DNA from: JTS-AC122 sp050246015
GTDB taxonomy: Bacteria; Planctomycetota; Phycisphaerae; Phycisphaerales; UBA1924
DNA length: 64,000 bases
Assembly: GCA_050246015.1 (NCBI GenBank)
Contig: JBFWWU010000002.1
Span: 248,001 to 312,000 of the forward strand
Direction of reading: 5' to 3'
The notes under the pieces are model-generated. The model did no database searches and was not told the DNA's origin. It saw nothing but the letters and a program-made list of their open reading frames with translations. Position 1 is the stretch's first letter, and every line of letters begins with the position of its first letter. This document shows, one piece after another, positions 1-9,265 of the stretch. A program made the position numbers and the translations under genes.

Positions 1-1
1 C

Positions 2-361
2 ATCCTCCTCCGCGATCCCTCCGCGGCGGAGATCATCGACGCCGCGTGGGACGATCAACAACTCCTCGCCGCCGGTTACTCCCGCAATGATGACGGACAG
101 ATCGTCCGTCCGGGCATGTCGGGCGACCGCCCCAAGGCCCCGGGGGGCGCTGAAGGCGCGGCGAATCGCGGACCGGGCCGAGGCCGGCCCGGGGGCGCCC
201 CGCGGACCGCCGGCGGCGGAAGTACGGACGGCGCGACCAAGCCCGCGGGCGACGCCGCGGCCGATGGGCACGCCGCCAAGCCCGAGAGCGGCGCCGAGGC
301 GGACAGTTCCACCCCCGCCGCCCCGGCCAGCGATAGCAAGCCGGCATCGAAGACAGAATGA
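2..361 (+). CDS. C-terminal end of an unidentified protein (start outside window)
   Basis: An open frame enters from the left edge and stops at a TGA. The first 40 visible residues look like a folded C-terminal segment with the stretch EIIDAAWDDQQLLAAGY; the rest is a low-complexity tail rich in Gly, Ala, Pro, Ser and Lys, ending PASKTE, probably disordered. No domain can be recognised from this fragment. It is convergent with the DUF1501 gene, separated by about 160 bases in which no clear terminator was seen. The frame choice rests on the absence of stops and the composition of the first 40 residues; other frames here are Arg-rich shadows. Confidence 0.55.
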   Translation: MLLRDPSAAEIIDAAWDDQQLLAAGYSRNDDGQIVRPGMSGDRPKAPGGAEGAANRGPGRGRPGGAPRTAGGGSTDGATKPAGDAAADGHAAKPESGAEADSSTPAAPASDSKPASKTE

Positions 362-519
362 TGGTCGGCTCGCCGTTGAGCGCGAGGGCGCGACTCTTGG
401 GCGTCGTTTTCCGTGTTGTGATGGCCGGCCCGTGCGCGGCATGCGGACCTTGGGCGAACCGCGCCGAGCCCACTGATGCGCCTCTGGATTCACACGCCGG
501 GCGTCTGGTCGCGACCGGG

Positions 520-2055
520 TCAGGCAAGCAGCGGCGTGAACAGGTTGCCGTGCACGTCGGTGAGCCGGAAGTCGCGCCCCTGGAAGCGGTACGTGAGCCT
601 GGTGTGCTCGAGCCCCATCAGGTGCAGGATCGTCGCGTGCAGGTCGTGCACGTGGCACGGATCGCGGGTGATGTTGTACCCGAGTTCGTCGGTCTGGCCG
701 ATCGTCACGCCGCGCTTCACCCCCCCACCGGCGAACCACATCGTGAACGCCCGCGCGTGGTGATCGCGCCCGAGGAACTTCGAACCGTTGCGTGCTTCGT
801 TCATCGGCGTGCGGCCGAACTCACCGCCCCAGATGACGAGCGTCTGGTCGAGCATCCCGAGCCGCTTGAGATCCTTCACCAGCGCGGCGCCCGCGCGATC
901 GGTCTCCTCGCATCGGGCCTTCAGGCTCGTGACGATGTCGTCGCCCGAACTGGTGCCGTGCGAATCCCACCCGCGGTGGTAGAGCTGAACGAATCGCACC
1001 CCGCGCTGCACGAGCCGGCGCGCCAGCAGGCAGTTGTTCGCGAAACTCCCCTTGGACGTCGACGGCGCGCCCGGCGTCGCGCCGTACATCTCCAGCACCT
1101 CGGCGGGCTCCTTGGAGATATCCATCAGGTCCGGCACGCTGGTCTGCATGCGGTACGCGAGTTCGAACGAGTTGATCCGCGTCTGGATCTCCGGGTCGCC
1201 CACGCTTTCCAGCCGGTGCGCGTTGAGGTCTCGCAGCGCGTCGAGCGATTCACGCCGCATCCGCGCCGACATGCCGTCCGTGTCTTTCACGAACAGCACC
1301 GGGTCCCCCTGCGAGCGCAGGGTCACGCCCTGGTACGTCGTGGGCAGGAACCCGCTTGACCAGCAGGAGCATCCACCCGACGGCTGCCCGCCGCCCGAGA
1401 GCATCACCACGAAGCCCGGAAGGTCGCTCGCCTCGCTCCCCAGTCCGTACGTCAGCCACGACCCCATGCTCGGCCGCCCCACGCGCATCAAGCCAGAGTT
1501 CATGAACAGTTCGGCGGGCGCATGATTGAACGCGTCGGTGCACAGGGACTTCACGATCGCGATGTCGTCGGCGATCCCCGCGGTGTGCGGCAGCAACTCG
1601 CTCATCTCCGCCCCGCTCTGGCCGTGGCGAGCAAACGTGTACGGCGACCCCAGGAGTTTGGGCGTCCCGCGGATAAACGCGAACCGTTCCCCTTTGAGAA
1701 ACTCCTCGGGGCACTCCTTCATGTTGTACTCGACCAGCCTGGGCTTGTTCTCGAAAAGATCGAGTTGCGACGGCGCGCCGTTCATGAACAGATAAATCAC
1801 GGCCTTGGCCTTGGCCGGAAAGTGCGGTGCCCTCGGCGCCAGCGGGTTCTCCGGGGGCCCGACCTTCGCACGCGCCAGCGCGTCCGGGCGCGATTCCCCC
1901 CTCACTTCGCCCGCCGCTCGCGCCGCACCGCTGTGCGCCAGCAGCGACATCAACGCCGCGGACCCCACCCCCACCCCGCAGTCGCGAAAGAACTGCCGAC
2001 GCGTCTGTGCCAATAGAGGCGAAGGGAGATCGGGATGCTCGTTTGGGGTTGGCAT
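520..2055 (-). CDS. DUF1501 family protein, Tat-exported
   Basis: About 511 residues if translation starts at the ATG giving MPTPNEHPDLPS; an upstream in-frame ATG would add 21 residues without similarity to a signal peptide. A twin-arginine signal (RRQFFRDCGVGVG then a hydrophobic run to ARA) lies at residues 18-48. The body has hallmarks of DUF1501, an alkaline-phosphatase/sulfatase-like fold: LFMNGAPSQLDLFENKP near the N-terminus, YHRGWDSHG in the middle, GGEFGRTP and LGRDHH near the C-terminus. In planctomycetes these proteins usually lie beside PSCyt1/DUF1553 proteins; here the only such partner is about 45 kb away at 47.4-49.9 kb. The biochemical role is not established; a cell-surface degradative function is the usual guess. 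Confidence 0.92.
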   Translation of the reverse strand: MPTPNEHPDLPSPLLAQTRRQFFRDCGVGVGSAALMSLLAHSGAARAAGEVRGESRPDALARAKVGPPENPLAPRAPHFPAKAKAVIYLFMNGAPSQLDLFENKPRLVEYNMKECPEEFLKGERFAFIRGTPKLLGSPYTFARHGQSGAEMSELLPHTAGIADDIAIVKSLCTDAFNHAPAELFMNSGLMRVGRPSMGSWLTYGLGSEASDLPGFVVMLSGGGQPSGGCSCWSSGFLPTTYQGVTLRSQGDPVLFVKDTDGMSARMRRESLDALRDLNAHRLESVGDPEIQTRINSFELAYRMQTSVPDLMDISKEPAEVLEMYGATPGAPSTSKGSFANNCLLARRLVQRGVRFVQLYHRGWDSHGTSSGDDIVTSLKARCEETDRAGAALVKDLKRLGMLDQTLVIWGGEFGRTPMNEARNGSKFLGRDHHARAFTMWFAGGGVKRGVTIGQTDELGYNITRDPCHVHDLHATILHLMGLEHTRLTYRFQGRDFRLTDVHGNLFTPLLA

Positions 2056-2320
2056 GACTCGTCGCCCCGGGCCCGCGCGGACGTTTTCAAGGGTAGCAAC
2101 CGGACGACCAACCTGCACCGCCGCACACCGGCGAAGTCGCGCTGATGAGGCTCAGCAAACGCCCCGCCGCGCCGGAGTTGCGCCTCGGGCGTGCAGGCCC
2201 CATGAGTCTGTCCGGGCGTCCACGGGAAAGCCGAAGGATGACGTGGGCCCGTGGAAATTGGCCGCGCTTGGCCGGTCGTCCCCTGCCCTGGTGCAAGGAA
2301 GTCTGAACAGGAGCCGATTC

Positions 2321-3586
2321 ATGTCGAACGTCCGGAATCGTTCGTGTCGCGTTGGGACTGGTGTGAGCGGAGTGCTGACGGCGGCGGGGCTGGTGCTTCT
2401 CTCCGGCTGGGCCGGTGGGTGCTCCGGGCACGGCTCATACACCAAGGCTCACCTGGAAGAGTCGCAGAAAAAACTGGCCGAGATGAAGAGCGGCACCGAG
2501 TGGCAGATGGCCCAGCAGCAGTTCCTCGCCGGCGACCTGGACAAGGCGCACAAGACGATCGACCGCTCTCTCTCGCTCAACGACAAGGTCTCCAAGTCGC
2601 ACGTCCTCAAGGGACGCATCCTCATGGAAAAGGGGCAACTCGAGAACGCCCGGCTGTGCTTCCTCGAAGCCGAGCGGCTTGACGAAAAGAACGTCGAGGC
2701 GCAGTACTACCTCGGCATCGTCCACGAGCGATTCAACGAACCCGAGCAGGCGCTGGAGCAGTACACCAAGGCTGGCGAACTCGACCCCGCCAACGCACAG
2801 TACGTGATCGCCGCCGCCGACATGCTTATCCAGCTCGGACGCCTTGACGAAGCCGAGCAGTTCCTGCTCAGCAAGCGGTCAAACTTCGAGTACAACGCCG
2901 CGATCCGTCAGTCGCTGGGGAACATCGCGATGCTCCGGAAGGACTACACGCACGCCGCGGACCTCTTCCGTGAGGCCTGCACGCTCTCTCCCACCGACAT
3001 GCACGTGCTCGAGGACCTGGTGCGGGCGCAGATGACCTGCGGGCAGTACGCCGACGCCGAGGTCAACGTGCGCCGGCTGCTGGAAAACGAGAACTATCGC
3101 GGGCGGCGCGACCTGAGGCACCTGCAGGCCAAGTGCCTGATCGCGGTCGATCGCCCGCTGGAGGCCCGGCAGATCCTGGTGGACCTGACCGGTGACGCCG
3201 AGGGAGGCCGCGACGTGGACGCCTGGGTCGATCTGGGCAACACCTCCTACATCCTCAAGGACCGGAACCGCCTGCGCCAGGTCGCCTCGCGCCTGACGGC
3301 GATGGCGCCCACCCGCCACGAAGGTTTCATGTTCCGCGGCGTCGCCCAGATGATCGACGGCGATCTGACCACGGCGATCTCATCGTTCGATCAGGCGGCG
3401 ATGCGCACGTCCACCGACTCGACCCCTCTGCTCCTCAAGGGATTCGCCCTGCAGGACCTGGGCAAACTCGACGACGCGAAGCGATCCTTCGCCGCCGCGG
3501 TCAAACTCGACCCCACCGGGCCGGCGCACGATGCCCTGCTCGCGCTGGAAGGCGGAACCTACGCCGCGGAGCGCACGGACCGGTAG
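2321..3586 (+). CDS. TPR-repeat lipoprotein
   Basis: 421 residues from an ATG preceded by AGGAG at 7 bases. The N-terminus is a lipoprotein signal (Arg-rich start, hydrophobic LTAAGLVLLSGWAG, then Cys). Residues from about 60 onward form consecutive tetratricopeptide repeats, for example AQQQFLAGDLDKAHKTIDRS, AQYYLGIVHERFNEPEQALE, and a last unit LLLKGFALQDLGKLDDAKRS. TPRs are protein-binding scaffolds; no catalytic domain is visible. It is divergent from the DUF1501 gene and followed by a strong hairpin terminator, so it is probably a single-gene transcript. Likely anchored in a membrane facing the periplasm; partner unknown. The frame stays open upstream of this ATG, but that part lacks coding character. 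Confidence 0.9.
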   Translation: MSNVRNRSCRVGTGVSGVLTAAGLVLLSGWAGGCSGHGSYTKAHLEESQKKLAEMKSGTEWQMAQQQFLAGDLDKAHKTIDRSLSLNDKVSKSHVLKGRILMEKGQLENARLCFLEAERLDEKNVEAQYYLGIVHERFNEPEQALEQYTKAGELDPANAQYVIAAADMLIQLGRLDEAEQFLLSKRSNFEYNAAIRQSLGNIAMLRKDYTHAADLFREACTLSPTDMHVLEDLVRAQMTCGQYADAEVNVRRLLENENYRGRRDLRHLQAKCLIAVDRPLEARQILVDLTGDAEGGRDVDAWVDLGNTSYILKDRNRLRQVASRLTAMAPTRHEGFMFRGVAQMIDGDLTTAISSFDQAAMRTSTDSTPLLLKGFALQDLGKLDDAKRSFAAAVKLDPTGPAHDALLALEGGTYAAERTDR

Positions 3587-3616
3587 TTGCCTCACCGCAC
3601 CCACGGATCCCTTTCC

Positions 3617-3654
3617 AGCGGCCCGCCGGACCTGTTCCGCGGGCCGCTGTTTTT
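3617..3654 (+). terminator. Rho-independent terminator after the TPR lipoprotein gene
   Basis: A perfect 10-bp inverted repeat, AGCGGCCCGC (3617-3626) and GCGGGCCGCT (3639-3648), is followed by GTTTTTC. It begins 30 bases after the TPR gene stop. Confidence 0.88.
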
Positions 3655-4096
3655 CGGACCACGCGCGGGCGCTGGGGCCCGCCGGCTGCCAACTCGTCGC
3701 CGAGCGCGGCGAATGCGTTCCAGAAGGTGTGAGAATCTGCTTTTCTGAGCCGGACCGCGCAAGCGGTCGGTGGGAGCGCTCGGCGGTCCGGCGCGATTCG
3801 TGATGGCGTGGGCCATGAGACCCCGCCCGCCCTCCCCCGCCCCCCGCCGACTCGCGCCGGGCGGCTCAGATGAAAGACTGGATGGTCTCACCCGTTCCGG
3901 ATTTGTCACCGCCGGTCACCGCTCGCCCCCGGACGGCTACTATTGAATGCCCACTCTCGGGAAGGTCCCTGCCATTTAGAACATCCCGCGGCCGCAGCCG
4001 ACTCACGTCTGGCCGTGCACTACTATCACCCGCGCTCACGGGGCCCACGAGGTTCGTACCCGCCAGCGCCCAGTCATATTTCAGGAGACTGTCGTC
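3655..4096. other. Intergenic stretch upstream of the cyclophilin gene
   Basis: About 440 bases without a credible gene. It is locally C-rich and should hold the promoter of the following gene, but no convincing -35/-10 pair was found. The only clear signal is the Shine-Dalgarno-like TCAGGAG at the right end, about 10 bases before the next ATG. No known riboswitch or RNA gene was recognised. Confidence 0.5.
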
Positions 4097-6322
4097 ATGC
4101 CGACTACCAAACACGCCCGTGTGGCGCGTCCGTCCCCCGCGATCCAGGCCAAGCGGCGCATCGTGGAGCACCGTGATTCCCTCGTCGAGCCGCTCGAGTC
4201 CCGCACGCTCTTCGGCGGGTCGCCCTTCCCCACCATCGGCTCGCTCGAGAATCCCAACGACACCGTCGTCCGGATGAACACCCAGTACGGCGACATCGAC
4301 ATCGAACTCTTCGATTCCGTCACCCCCATCACCGTCAACAACTTCCTCAACTACGTCCGCGACGGCGACTACGACCAGACCTTCTTCCACCGCCTCGCCA
4401 CCAACTTCGTGCTCCAGGGCGGCGGGTTCCGCTACGACGGGCTCCCCGGGCAGACGCCGACGTTCTCGGCCGTCCCGCAGGACGCCCAGATCATGAACGA
4501 GTTCAACCGATCGAACGTCGAGCGGACCATCGCGATGGCGAAACTCGCCGCGCCGCAGGACGGCGGCCCGCCCAACGGTGGCCCGAACTCCGCCACCAAC
4601 CAGTGGTTCTTCAACCTCAGCGATAACTCCGGGAATCTCGACAGCCAGAACGGCGGCTTCACCGTCTTTGGCCGAGTCCTGGGCGACGCGTCCTGGGCCG
4701 TCGTGCAGACCATCGCCGGCCTTACCGTGCGCAACCTCTCCTCCACCGCCCCCTTCAACGATCCACAGTTCGCCGGCAACTTCTCGACCACGCCCGTCAC
4801 CGTCAGTGGCACGCCGGGTCAGAATCCGCCGGAAGATACCGTCGTCCGCATCCGCGACATCGAGATCATCAAGGCCCGGAATGTCCAGGCGTTCTATACC
4901 GACTCCTTCTTCTACCCCGAAGGCTTCGCCGGCAGCACCATCAGCGAGTTCCTCCCCATCGGGAACCCGACCAACGCGACTGTCTTCTATCAGGTCATCG
5001 CCCGCTCCGAAGTCACCAGCGGCGACATCAGCACCACCGCCGGCTGGTTCCGCGACCGCGTCATCTCCACCGGTTCCGTCCCGGCCCACTCCCGCGGCGG
5101 TATCACCATCTCCCAGTTCGGTCCCGGCGGCGCCCCCGGCATGAACGACCTGCTCCCGCAGGGCGTCCCCTATTCCATCGAGATCCGCTCCACCGGCCAA
5201 CTCGCCGCGACGCTCTCTCACTACGACTTCGGCACCTCCACCGGCGAAGCCTTCACCACCTCGCTCGACTCCACCTGGGGATTCGCGCAGGCCCAGAAAC
5301 TCAACGGCAGCGTCTTTGACTTCCTCGTCTGGTCCAACCCCAACCCCACCGCCGCCAACATCGCGATCACCTTCTACTTCCAGTCTTCTCCCTCGGTCAC
5401 CGTCAATGTCACCACCGACGCGTTCCGCCGCGGCGGGTTCGCGTTCCAGAACGTCGCCCAGATCCCCGACAACACCGTCTTCTCGGCCCGCATGGTCTCC
5501 GACGTTCCCATCGTCGCCGCCCTCAGCCACTTCGACAACCGGGGTGACCAGACCGGCTCCACCCAGCTCGGCACGCCCGGCAACGGGTCCGAGGTCGGCA
5601 TCCTCCCGGGCGCCGTCGGCGGCCCCGGCGTCACCCAGACCATCAGTTTCCTCAATCCCAACAACACCGCCGCCGTCATCTCCATGATCCTGCGCTTCGA
5701 GAACCCGGCCCAGGAAGTCAGCGTTCCCATCACCATCCTGAGCGCCAACCGGCGGACGCAAATCAACCTCGCCACCAACGCCAACGCCCGCGTCCAGGCC
5801 GGCGAGCCCTTCAGCGTCCGCTACAGCGTCTCCCCGTCCGGACTGGCGATCTACGCCGATTCCGCGGTCACCGCCTTCACCGACGTCGCCAGCACGCCCG
5901 TCGCCATCGTCGCCGCGACCAACTGGAACTTCGGCGAAGGCTTCATGGACCCCGCCCGCGCCAGCGTCAATGTCTTCGAGACCATTAGCCTCTACAACCC
6001 CAACTCCGTCTTCTTCACCGGCATGAACACCACCGCCAACGTCACCATCAACTTCCTCTACACCGACGGGTTCGTGCTCACGCAGAACGCCACCATCAGC
6101 GGCGGCGGTCGCTTCGAAATGAATGTCGATGAGAACCAGGCCGTGCTCGACCAGGGAACCATGAACAACCGCTTCTTCTACTCCGTGCAGGTCATCTCCG
6201 ACGTCCCCATCATCGCCCAGATGTTCCACTACGACCTTACGCTCGGCGGCCTCCAGGCCTCCGGCGGCTTCACCACCTCCGGCACGCCCAGCGGGACCAT
6301 CACCCGGCTTGATCAACTCTGA
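4097..6322 (+). CDS. Surface protein with cyclophilin-type peptidyl-prolyl isomerase domain
   Basis: 741 residues from an ATG preceded by AGGAG. Residues 30-42 (LVEPLESRTLFGG) match the LExR-type N-terminal motif of many planctomycete surface proteins, which replaces or extends an ordinary signal peptide. Residues 53-235 are a cyclophilin domain: MNTQYGDIDIELFDSVTP, TVNNFLNYVRDGDYDQTFFHR, NFVLQGGGF, ATNQWFFNL and GGFTVFGRVLGD are typical of bacterial PpiA/PpiB-like isomerases. Residues 240-741 form several similar beta-rich units with recurring SFLNPNN, LWSNPNPTAANI and SDVPIVAALSHFD phrases, probably extracellular. The domain suggests proline isomerisation assisting folding outside the cytoplasm. 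A terminator follows at 6375. The large minus-strand frame covering this gene is an artefact of its GC-rich codons. Confidence 0.9.
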   Translation: MPTTKHARVARPSPAIQAKRRIVEHRDSLVEPLESRTLFGGSPFPTIGSLENPNDTVVRMNTQYGDIDIELFDSVTPITVNNFLNYVRDGDYDQTFFHRLATNFVLQGGGFRYDGLPGQTPTFSAVPQDAQIMNEFNRSNVERTIAMAKLAAPQDGGPPNGGPNSATNQWFFNLSDNSGNLDSQNGGFTVFGRVLGDASWAVVQTIAGLTVRNLSSTAPFNDPQFAGNFSTTPVTVSGTPGQNPPEDTVVRIRDIEIIKARNVQAFYTDSFFYPEGFAGSTISEFLPIGNPTNATVFYQVIARSEVTSGDISTTAGWFRDRVISTGSVPAHSRGGITISQFGPGGAPGMNDLLPQGVPYSIEIRSTGQLAATLSHYDFGTSTGEAFTTSLDSTWGFAQAQKLNGSVFDFLVWSNPNPTAANIAITFYFQSSPSVTVNVTTDAFRRGGFAFQNVAQIPDNTVFSARMVSDVPIVAALSHFDNRGDQTGSTQLGTPGNGSEVGILPGAVGGPGVTQTISFLNPNNTAAVISMILRFENPAQEVSVPITILSANRRTQINLATNANARVQAGEPFSVRYSVSPSGLAIYADSAVTAFTDVASTPVAIVAATNWNFGEGFMDPARASVNVFETISLYNPNSVFFTGMNTTANVTINFLYTDGFVLTQNATISGGGRFEMNVDENQAVLDQGTMNNRFFYSVQVISDVPIIAQMFHYDLTLGGLQASGGFTTSGTPSGTITRLDQL

Positions 6323-6374
6323 TCACCCGCCCAATCGCCCCCGGCCGCTAGCGCGGCTCGGCTCCGATCCCTCC

Positions 6375-6405
6375 AACCCCGCTCGCCGCGGGGTTGTTTC
6401 TTTTC
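6375..6405 (+). terminator. Rho-independent terminator between the cyclophilin gene and lipB
   Basis: AACCCCGC (6375-6382) pairs with GCGGGGTT (6388-6395) over a 5-base loop, followed by GTTTCTTTTCC. Only 17 bases separate it from the chosen lipB start. Confidence 0.8.
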
Positions 6406-6422
6406 CGGATCTACCATGCACC

Positions 6423-7175
6423 GTGAACGAACTGTTCGATGTCGTCGATCTGGGCCGCATGGCGTACGCGCCCGCCTACGCCGAGCAGGTCCGGCGCCTT
6501 GAGGCCGTCGTCGCCGCACGCGATTCGCAAGGACCTCGCGCCGACGTCGTCCTGCTCGTGGAGCATGATCCACCGGTCGTGACCATCTCCCGCAGGCCCG
6601 GCGCCGAGGCCCACCTCATCGCGACCGCCGATCAACTCGCCCGCGCCGGCGTTACGCTCGAACAGACCGACCGCGGCGGCGACATCACCTACCACGGCCC
6701 CGGCCAACTCGTCGTCTACCCCATCCTCGACCTCAACCGCTTCCACCTCCGTCTGCACGAGTACATGCGGTTGCTCGAATCCGCCGTCATCGACGTCTGT
6801 GCTCGCTTCGGCGTCAAGGCCGACCGAGACGCCTGTGCCACCGGCGTCTGGGTGCCCCATGCCTCTTCACCGACGACGCATGCCCCGTTCCACCCGGCAT
6901 GCGACGCCTCATCCGCTCCCGCCGCGAAGATCTGCGCCATGGGCGTCCGCGTCCGGCGCTGGGTCTCTATGCACGGCCTGGCGCTCAACGTCACCACCAA
7001 CCTCGATCACTTCGGCCTCATCGTCCCCTGCGGCCTGGCGGGCCGCGCCGTGACCAGTCTTGAGCGGGAACTTCGGAACGCCGTCCCACTCATGCCGGCC
7101 GTGAAAACCGCCATCGTTGACTCACTTGCCGCCCGACTCCGCGAGCACATCAGCGCGACCGCTCGGCATGACTAA
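6423..7175 (+). CDS. lipB: Octanoyltransferase LipB (lipoate biosynthesis)
   Basis: 250 residues from a GTG giving VNELFDVVDLGRMAY, the point where LipB homologues start; an upstream ATG at 6309 would read through the terminator and overlap the previous gene. LipB moves octanoyl groups from acyl carrier protein to lipoyl domains of enzymes such as pyruvate dehydrogenase, via an acyl-cysteine intermediate, in the cytoplasm. Signature motifs: RGGDITYHGPGQ at residues 84-95, the catalytic lysine in AKICAMGVRV (Lys169) and the catalytic cysteine in LIVPCGL (Cys203). An extra segment of about 20 residues (HASSPTTHAPFHPACDASSA) sits just before the lysine motif. The tgt gene begins 11 bases downstream, so the two are probably co-transcribed. 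LipA is not in the window. Confidence 0.95.
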   Translation: MNELFDVVDLGRMAYAPAYAEQVRRLEAVVAARDSQGPRADVVLLVEHDPPVVTISRRPGAEAHLIATADQLARAGVTLEQTDRGGDITYHGPGQLVVYPILDLNRFHLRLHEYMRLLESAVIDVCARFGVKADRDACATGVWVPHASSPTTHAPFHPACDASSAPAAKICAMGVRVRRWVSMHGLALNVTTNLDHFGLIVPCGLAGRAVTSLERELRNAVPLMPAVKTAIVDSLAARLREHISATARHD

Positions 7176-7186
7176 CGTTCACGCGC

Positions 7187-8557
7187 ATGGCGCTGCGCTT
7201 CGACATCCTCCACCGCTCCTCTTCGACGCTCGCCCGCCTCGGCCGCGTCCACACCGCCCACGGGCCCTTCGACACCCCCGCCTTCATGCCCGTCGGCACC
7301 CGCGCCGCCGTCAAGGGCCTCTTCCCCGGACACGTCGCCCGCATCGGTGCACAGATCGTCCTGGCCAATACCTATCACCTCCTCCTCCGCCCGGGCGACG
7401 AAACCGTCAAACGCCTCGGCGGCCTTCACCGCTTCATGAACTGGCACGGGCCCATCCTCACCGACTCCGGCGGTTACCAGGCCTACTCCATGGCCGATAT
7501 CAACACGGTCTCCGACGACGGCGTCAGGTTCAAGTCCATCATCGACGGCTCCATCATCTCCCTCTCGCCCGAACGCGCGATCCAGATCCAGAATAACCTC
7601 GGCGCGGACATCATCATGGCGTTCGACGACTGCCCCCCGTCCGTTGACCCCCAGGCCGGTCCGGTCAACCAGACGCGCCTTCGTCAAGCCGCCGCACGCG
7701 ACGCCCGCGCCATGGCCGATGCAGACTCCCCCGACGCCGACCGTCCCCTGCCGCGCCCCTTTCAGCGCCCGCGCCTGCCAAGGGGATACGACCACGCCCA
7801 GCGCCTCCGCATCGCCAACGAGCGCACCGTCCACTGGCTCCTGCGGTGCCGGTCCGCCCACGCTCGCCCCGGCGATCAATCCCTCTTCGGAATCGTCCAA
7901 GGCGGCACCGACCTGTCCGCACGCGACTGGTCCGCGCAGCGCGTCACGAACATCGACCTTCCCGGCTACGCCATCGGCGGTGTCGCCGTCGGAGAACAAT
8001 CCGACGACATCGCCCGGGTCGTCCGTCACACCGCTCCGCTGTTGCCCGACGCAAAGCCACGGTACCTCATGGGCGTCGGGTACGAGCGCGATCTGGTCGC
8101 CGCCGTTCGCGCGGGGGTTGACATGTTCGATTGTGTTCTCCCAACAAGGAACGGGCGAAACGCCAATGCGTTCACCCCCACCGGTCAGATCCGCCTGCGA
8201 AACGCCGCCTACGCCCACGACCCGCGTCCCATTCAGCCCGGGTGCGATTGCCCCGCCTGCGCGCCGACAGCTTTCGAGGCCTTCTTCGGTTCACCGGCAG
8301 TCAAACTGATGCCATCTCCGGCACCAAACACGAACCTTCCATTGAACGGAAGCGAACTTCCGGGGAGTGACTCCCCTTTCAGTCGTGCCTATATTCGACA
8401 TCTCTTTTTTGCTAAGGAGATGCTCGGCCCGATCCTCGTGAGTTTGCACAATCTGCGACATTTCCAGCGATTCATGGAAGATCTTCGCGGAGTGGTCCGG
8501 ACCGACGACTGGGCCGGGTTCGGGTCGCGTTGGCCCGTCGCGGCCGACGGCTTGTAG
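7187..8557 (+). CDS. tgt: Queuine tRNA-ribosyltransferase (tRNA-guanine transglycosylase)
   Basis: 456 residues. The enzyme exchanges guanine-34 of GUN-anticodon tRNAs for the queuosine precursor preQ1. Visible motifs: the general-base region DSGGYQ (Asp93; usually DSGGFQ), FDDCPPS, the glycine-rich GYAIGGVAVGE, and the nucleophile region DCVLPTRNGR (Asp315). The zinc site CDCPAC near residue 350 is followed by HNLRHFQRFM, the usual downstream histidine. Two insertions make the protein longer than typical homologues of about 370-380 residues: a segment around residues 165-200 (DADSPDADRPLPRPFQRPRL) and another between the zinc cysteines and SRAYIRHLF. It lies 11 bases after lipB and upstream of yajC-secDF, the order tgt-yajC-secD-secF seen in many bacteria. 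Confidence 0.96.
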   Translation: MALRFDILHRSSSTLARLGRVHTAHGPFDTPAFMPVGTRAAVKGLFPGHVARIGAQIVLANTYHLLLRPGDETVKRLGGLHRFMNWHGPILTDSGGYQAYSMADINTVSDDGVRFKSIIDGSIISLSPERAIQIQNNLGADIIMAFDDCPPSVDPQAGPVNQTRLRQAAARDARAMADADSPDADRPLPRPFQRPRLPRGYDHAQRLRIANERTVHWLLRCRSAHARPGDQSLFGIVQGGTDLSARDWSAQRVTNIDLPGYAIGGVAVGEQSDDIARVVRHTAPLLPDAKPRYLMGVGYERDLVAAVRAGVDMFDCVLPTRNGRNANAFTPTGQIRLRNAAYAHDPRPIQPGCDCPACAPTAFEAFFGSPAVKLMPSPAPNTNLPLNGSELPGSDSPFSRAYIRHLFFAKEMLGPILVSLHNLRHFQRFMEDLRGVVRTDDWAGFGSRWPVAADGL

Positions 8558-8667
8558 CGGTGTGCGGACCATCGCGCGGAAACTGGCTGGTCCCGCCGCC
8601 TGATCGCGTCAGCATCGCGCCCGAGTTCTCCGCCGCACGTCCCCGGCATCAGGACGTAGAAGGTCCC

Positions 8668-9171
8668 ATGTCTATGCACGATACAGCATCGATCCTCAGT
8701 CCCTGGGCTCCTGGCGCCGGCGGTTGGACCGTCGCCCAGGACGGAAGTTCCACCGGCATGTTCGGCAGCAACCCCGGCGCCGGTGGAGCCGGAACGACCG
8801 CCGCCCCGGGCACGCCCGGCCCCGGCACAACCTCCGCCCCCGCGCCCGGCGGCGCGGGCATCCTGTACCTCCTCCCCATCTTCCTGCTCGGCATCATCGT
8901 CCTTTCCTGGTGGACCAACAAGAAAGAAAAGAAGAAGCGCGACGCCCTCATCTCCTCCGTCGGGAAGAACGACCTCGTGCTCACCATCGGCGGCATGATC
9001 GGCACCGTCACCGAGATCCAGGACGACCGCATCATCCTCCGCGTCGATGACGCCAACAAGACCAAGATCGCCTTCACCAAGTCCTCCGTCCAGCAGGTCA
9101 TCCGTTCCGCCAACACCCCGGCAACCGCCAGCATCGAGACCAAGAGTGCGGCGGAGAAATCCCCCGTCTGA
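8668..9171 (+). CDS. yajC: Preprotein translocase subunit YajC
   Basis: 167 residues from the ATG giving MSMHDTASILS. YajC is a small single-span inner-membrane partner of SecDF. The core is standard: a membrane segment (GILYLLPIFLLGIIVLSWW) at about residues 66-85, basic NKKEKKKRD on the cytoplasmic side, then DLVLTIGGMIGTVTEIQDDRIILRVDD. The N-terminal 60 residues form an unusual Gly/Ala/Pro-rich extension (MFGSNPGAGGAGTTAAP) absent from proteobacterial YajC, presumably exported and disordered. It sits 110 bases after tgt and 94 bases before secDF. Confidence 0.94.
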   Translation: MSMHDTASILSPWAPGAGGWTVAQDGSSTGMFGSNPGAGGAGTTAAPGTPGPGTTSAPAPGGAGILYLLPIFLLGIIVLSWWTNKKEKKKRDALISSVGKNDLVLTIGGMIGTVTEIQDDRIILRVDDANKTKIAFTKSSVQQVIRSANTPATASIETKSAAEKSPV

Positions 9172-9265
9172 CACCCCTCGGCCAGTTGCTCCCGGTATCC
9201 CGGCATTCGCAGCTGTCCTCGCGCAACACGACCGTCCTCCACGCACACCACGGCGGCAAGCGACC

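Noticed and set aside
3866..6316. An 816-codon minus-strand frame over the cyclophilin gene
   Set aside because: Its composition is Gly/Val/Glu/Asp repeats (GGDG, EGGD) mirroring the plus-strand codons; the plus strand encodes a clear cyclophilin.
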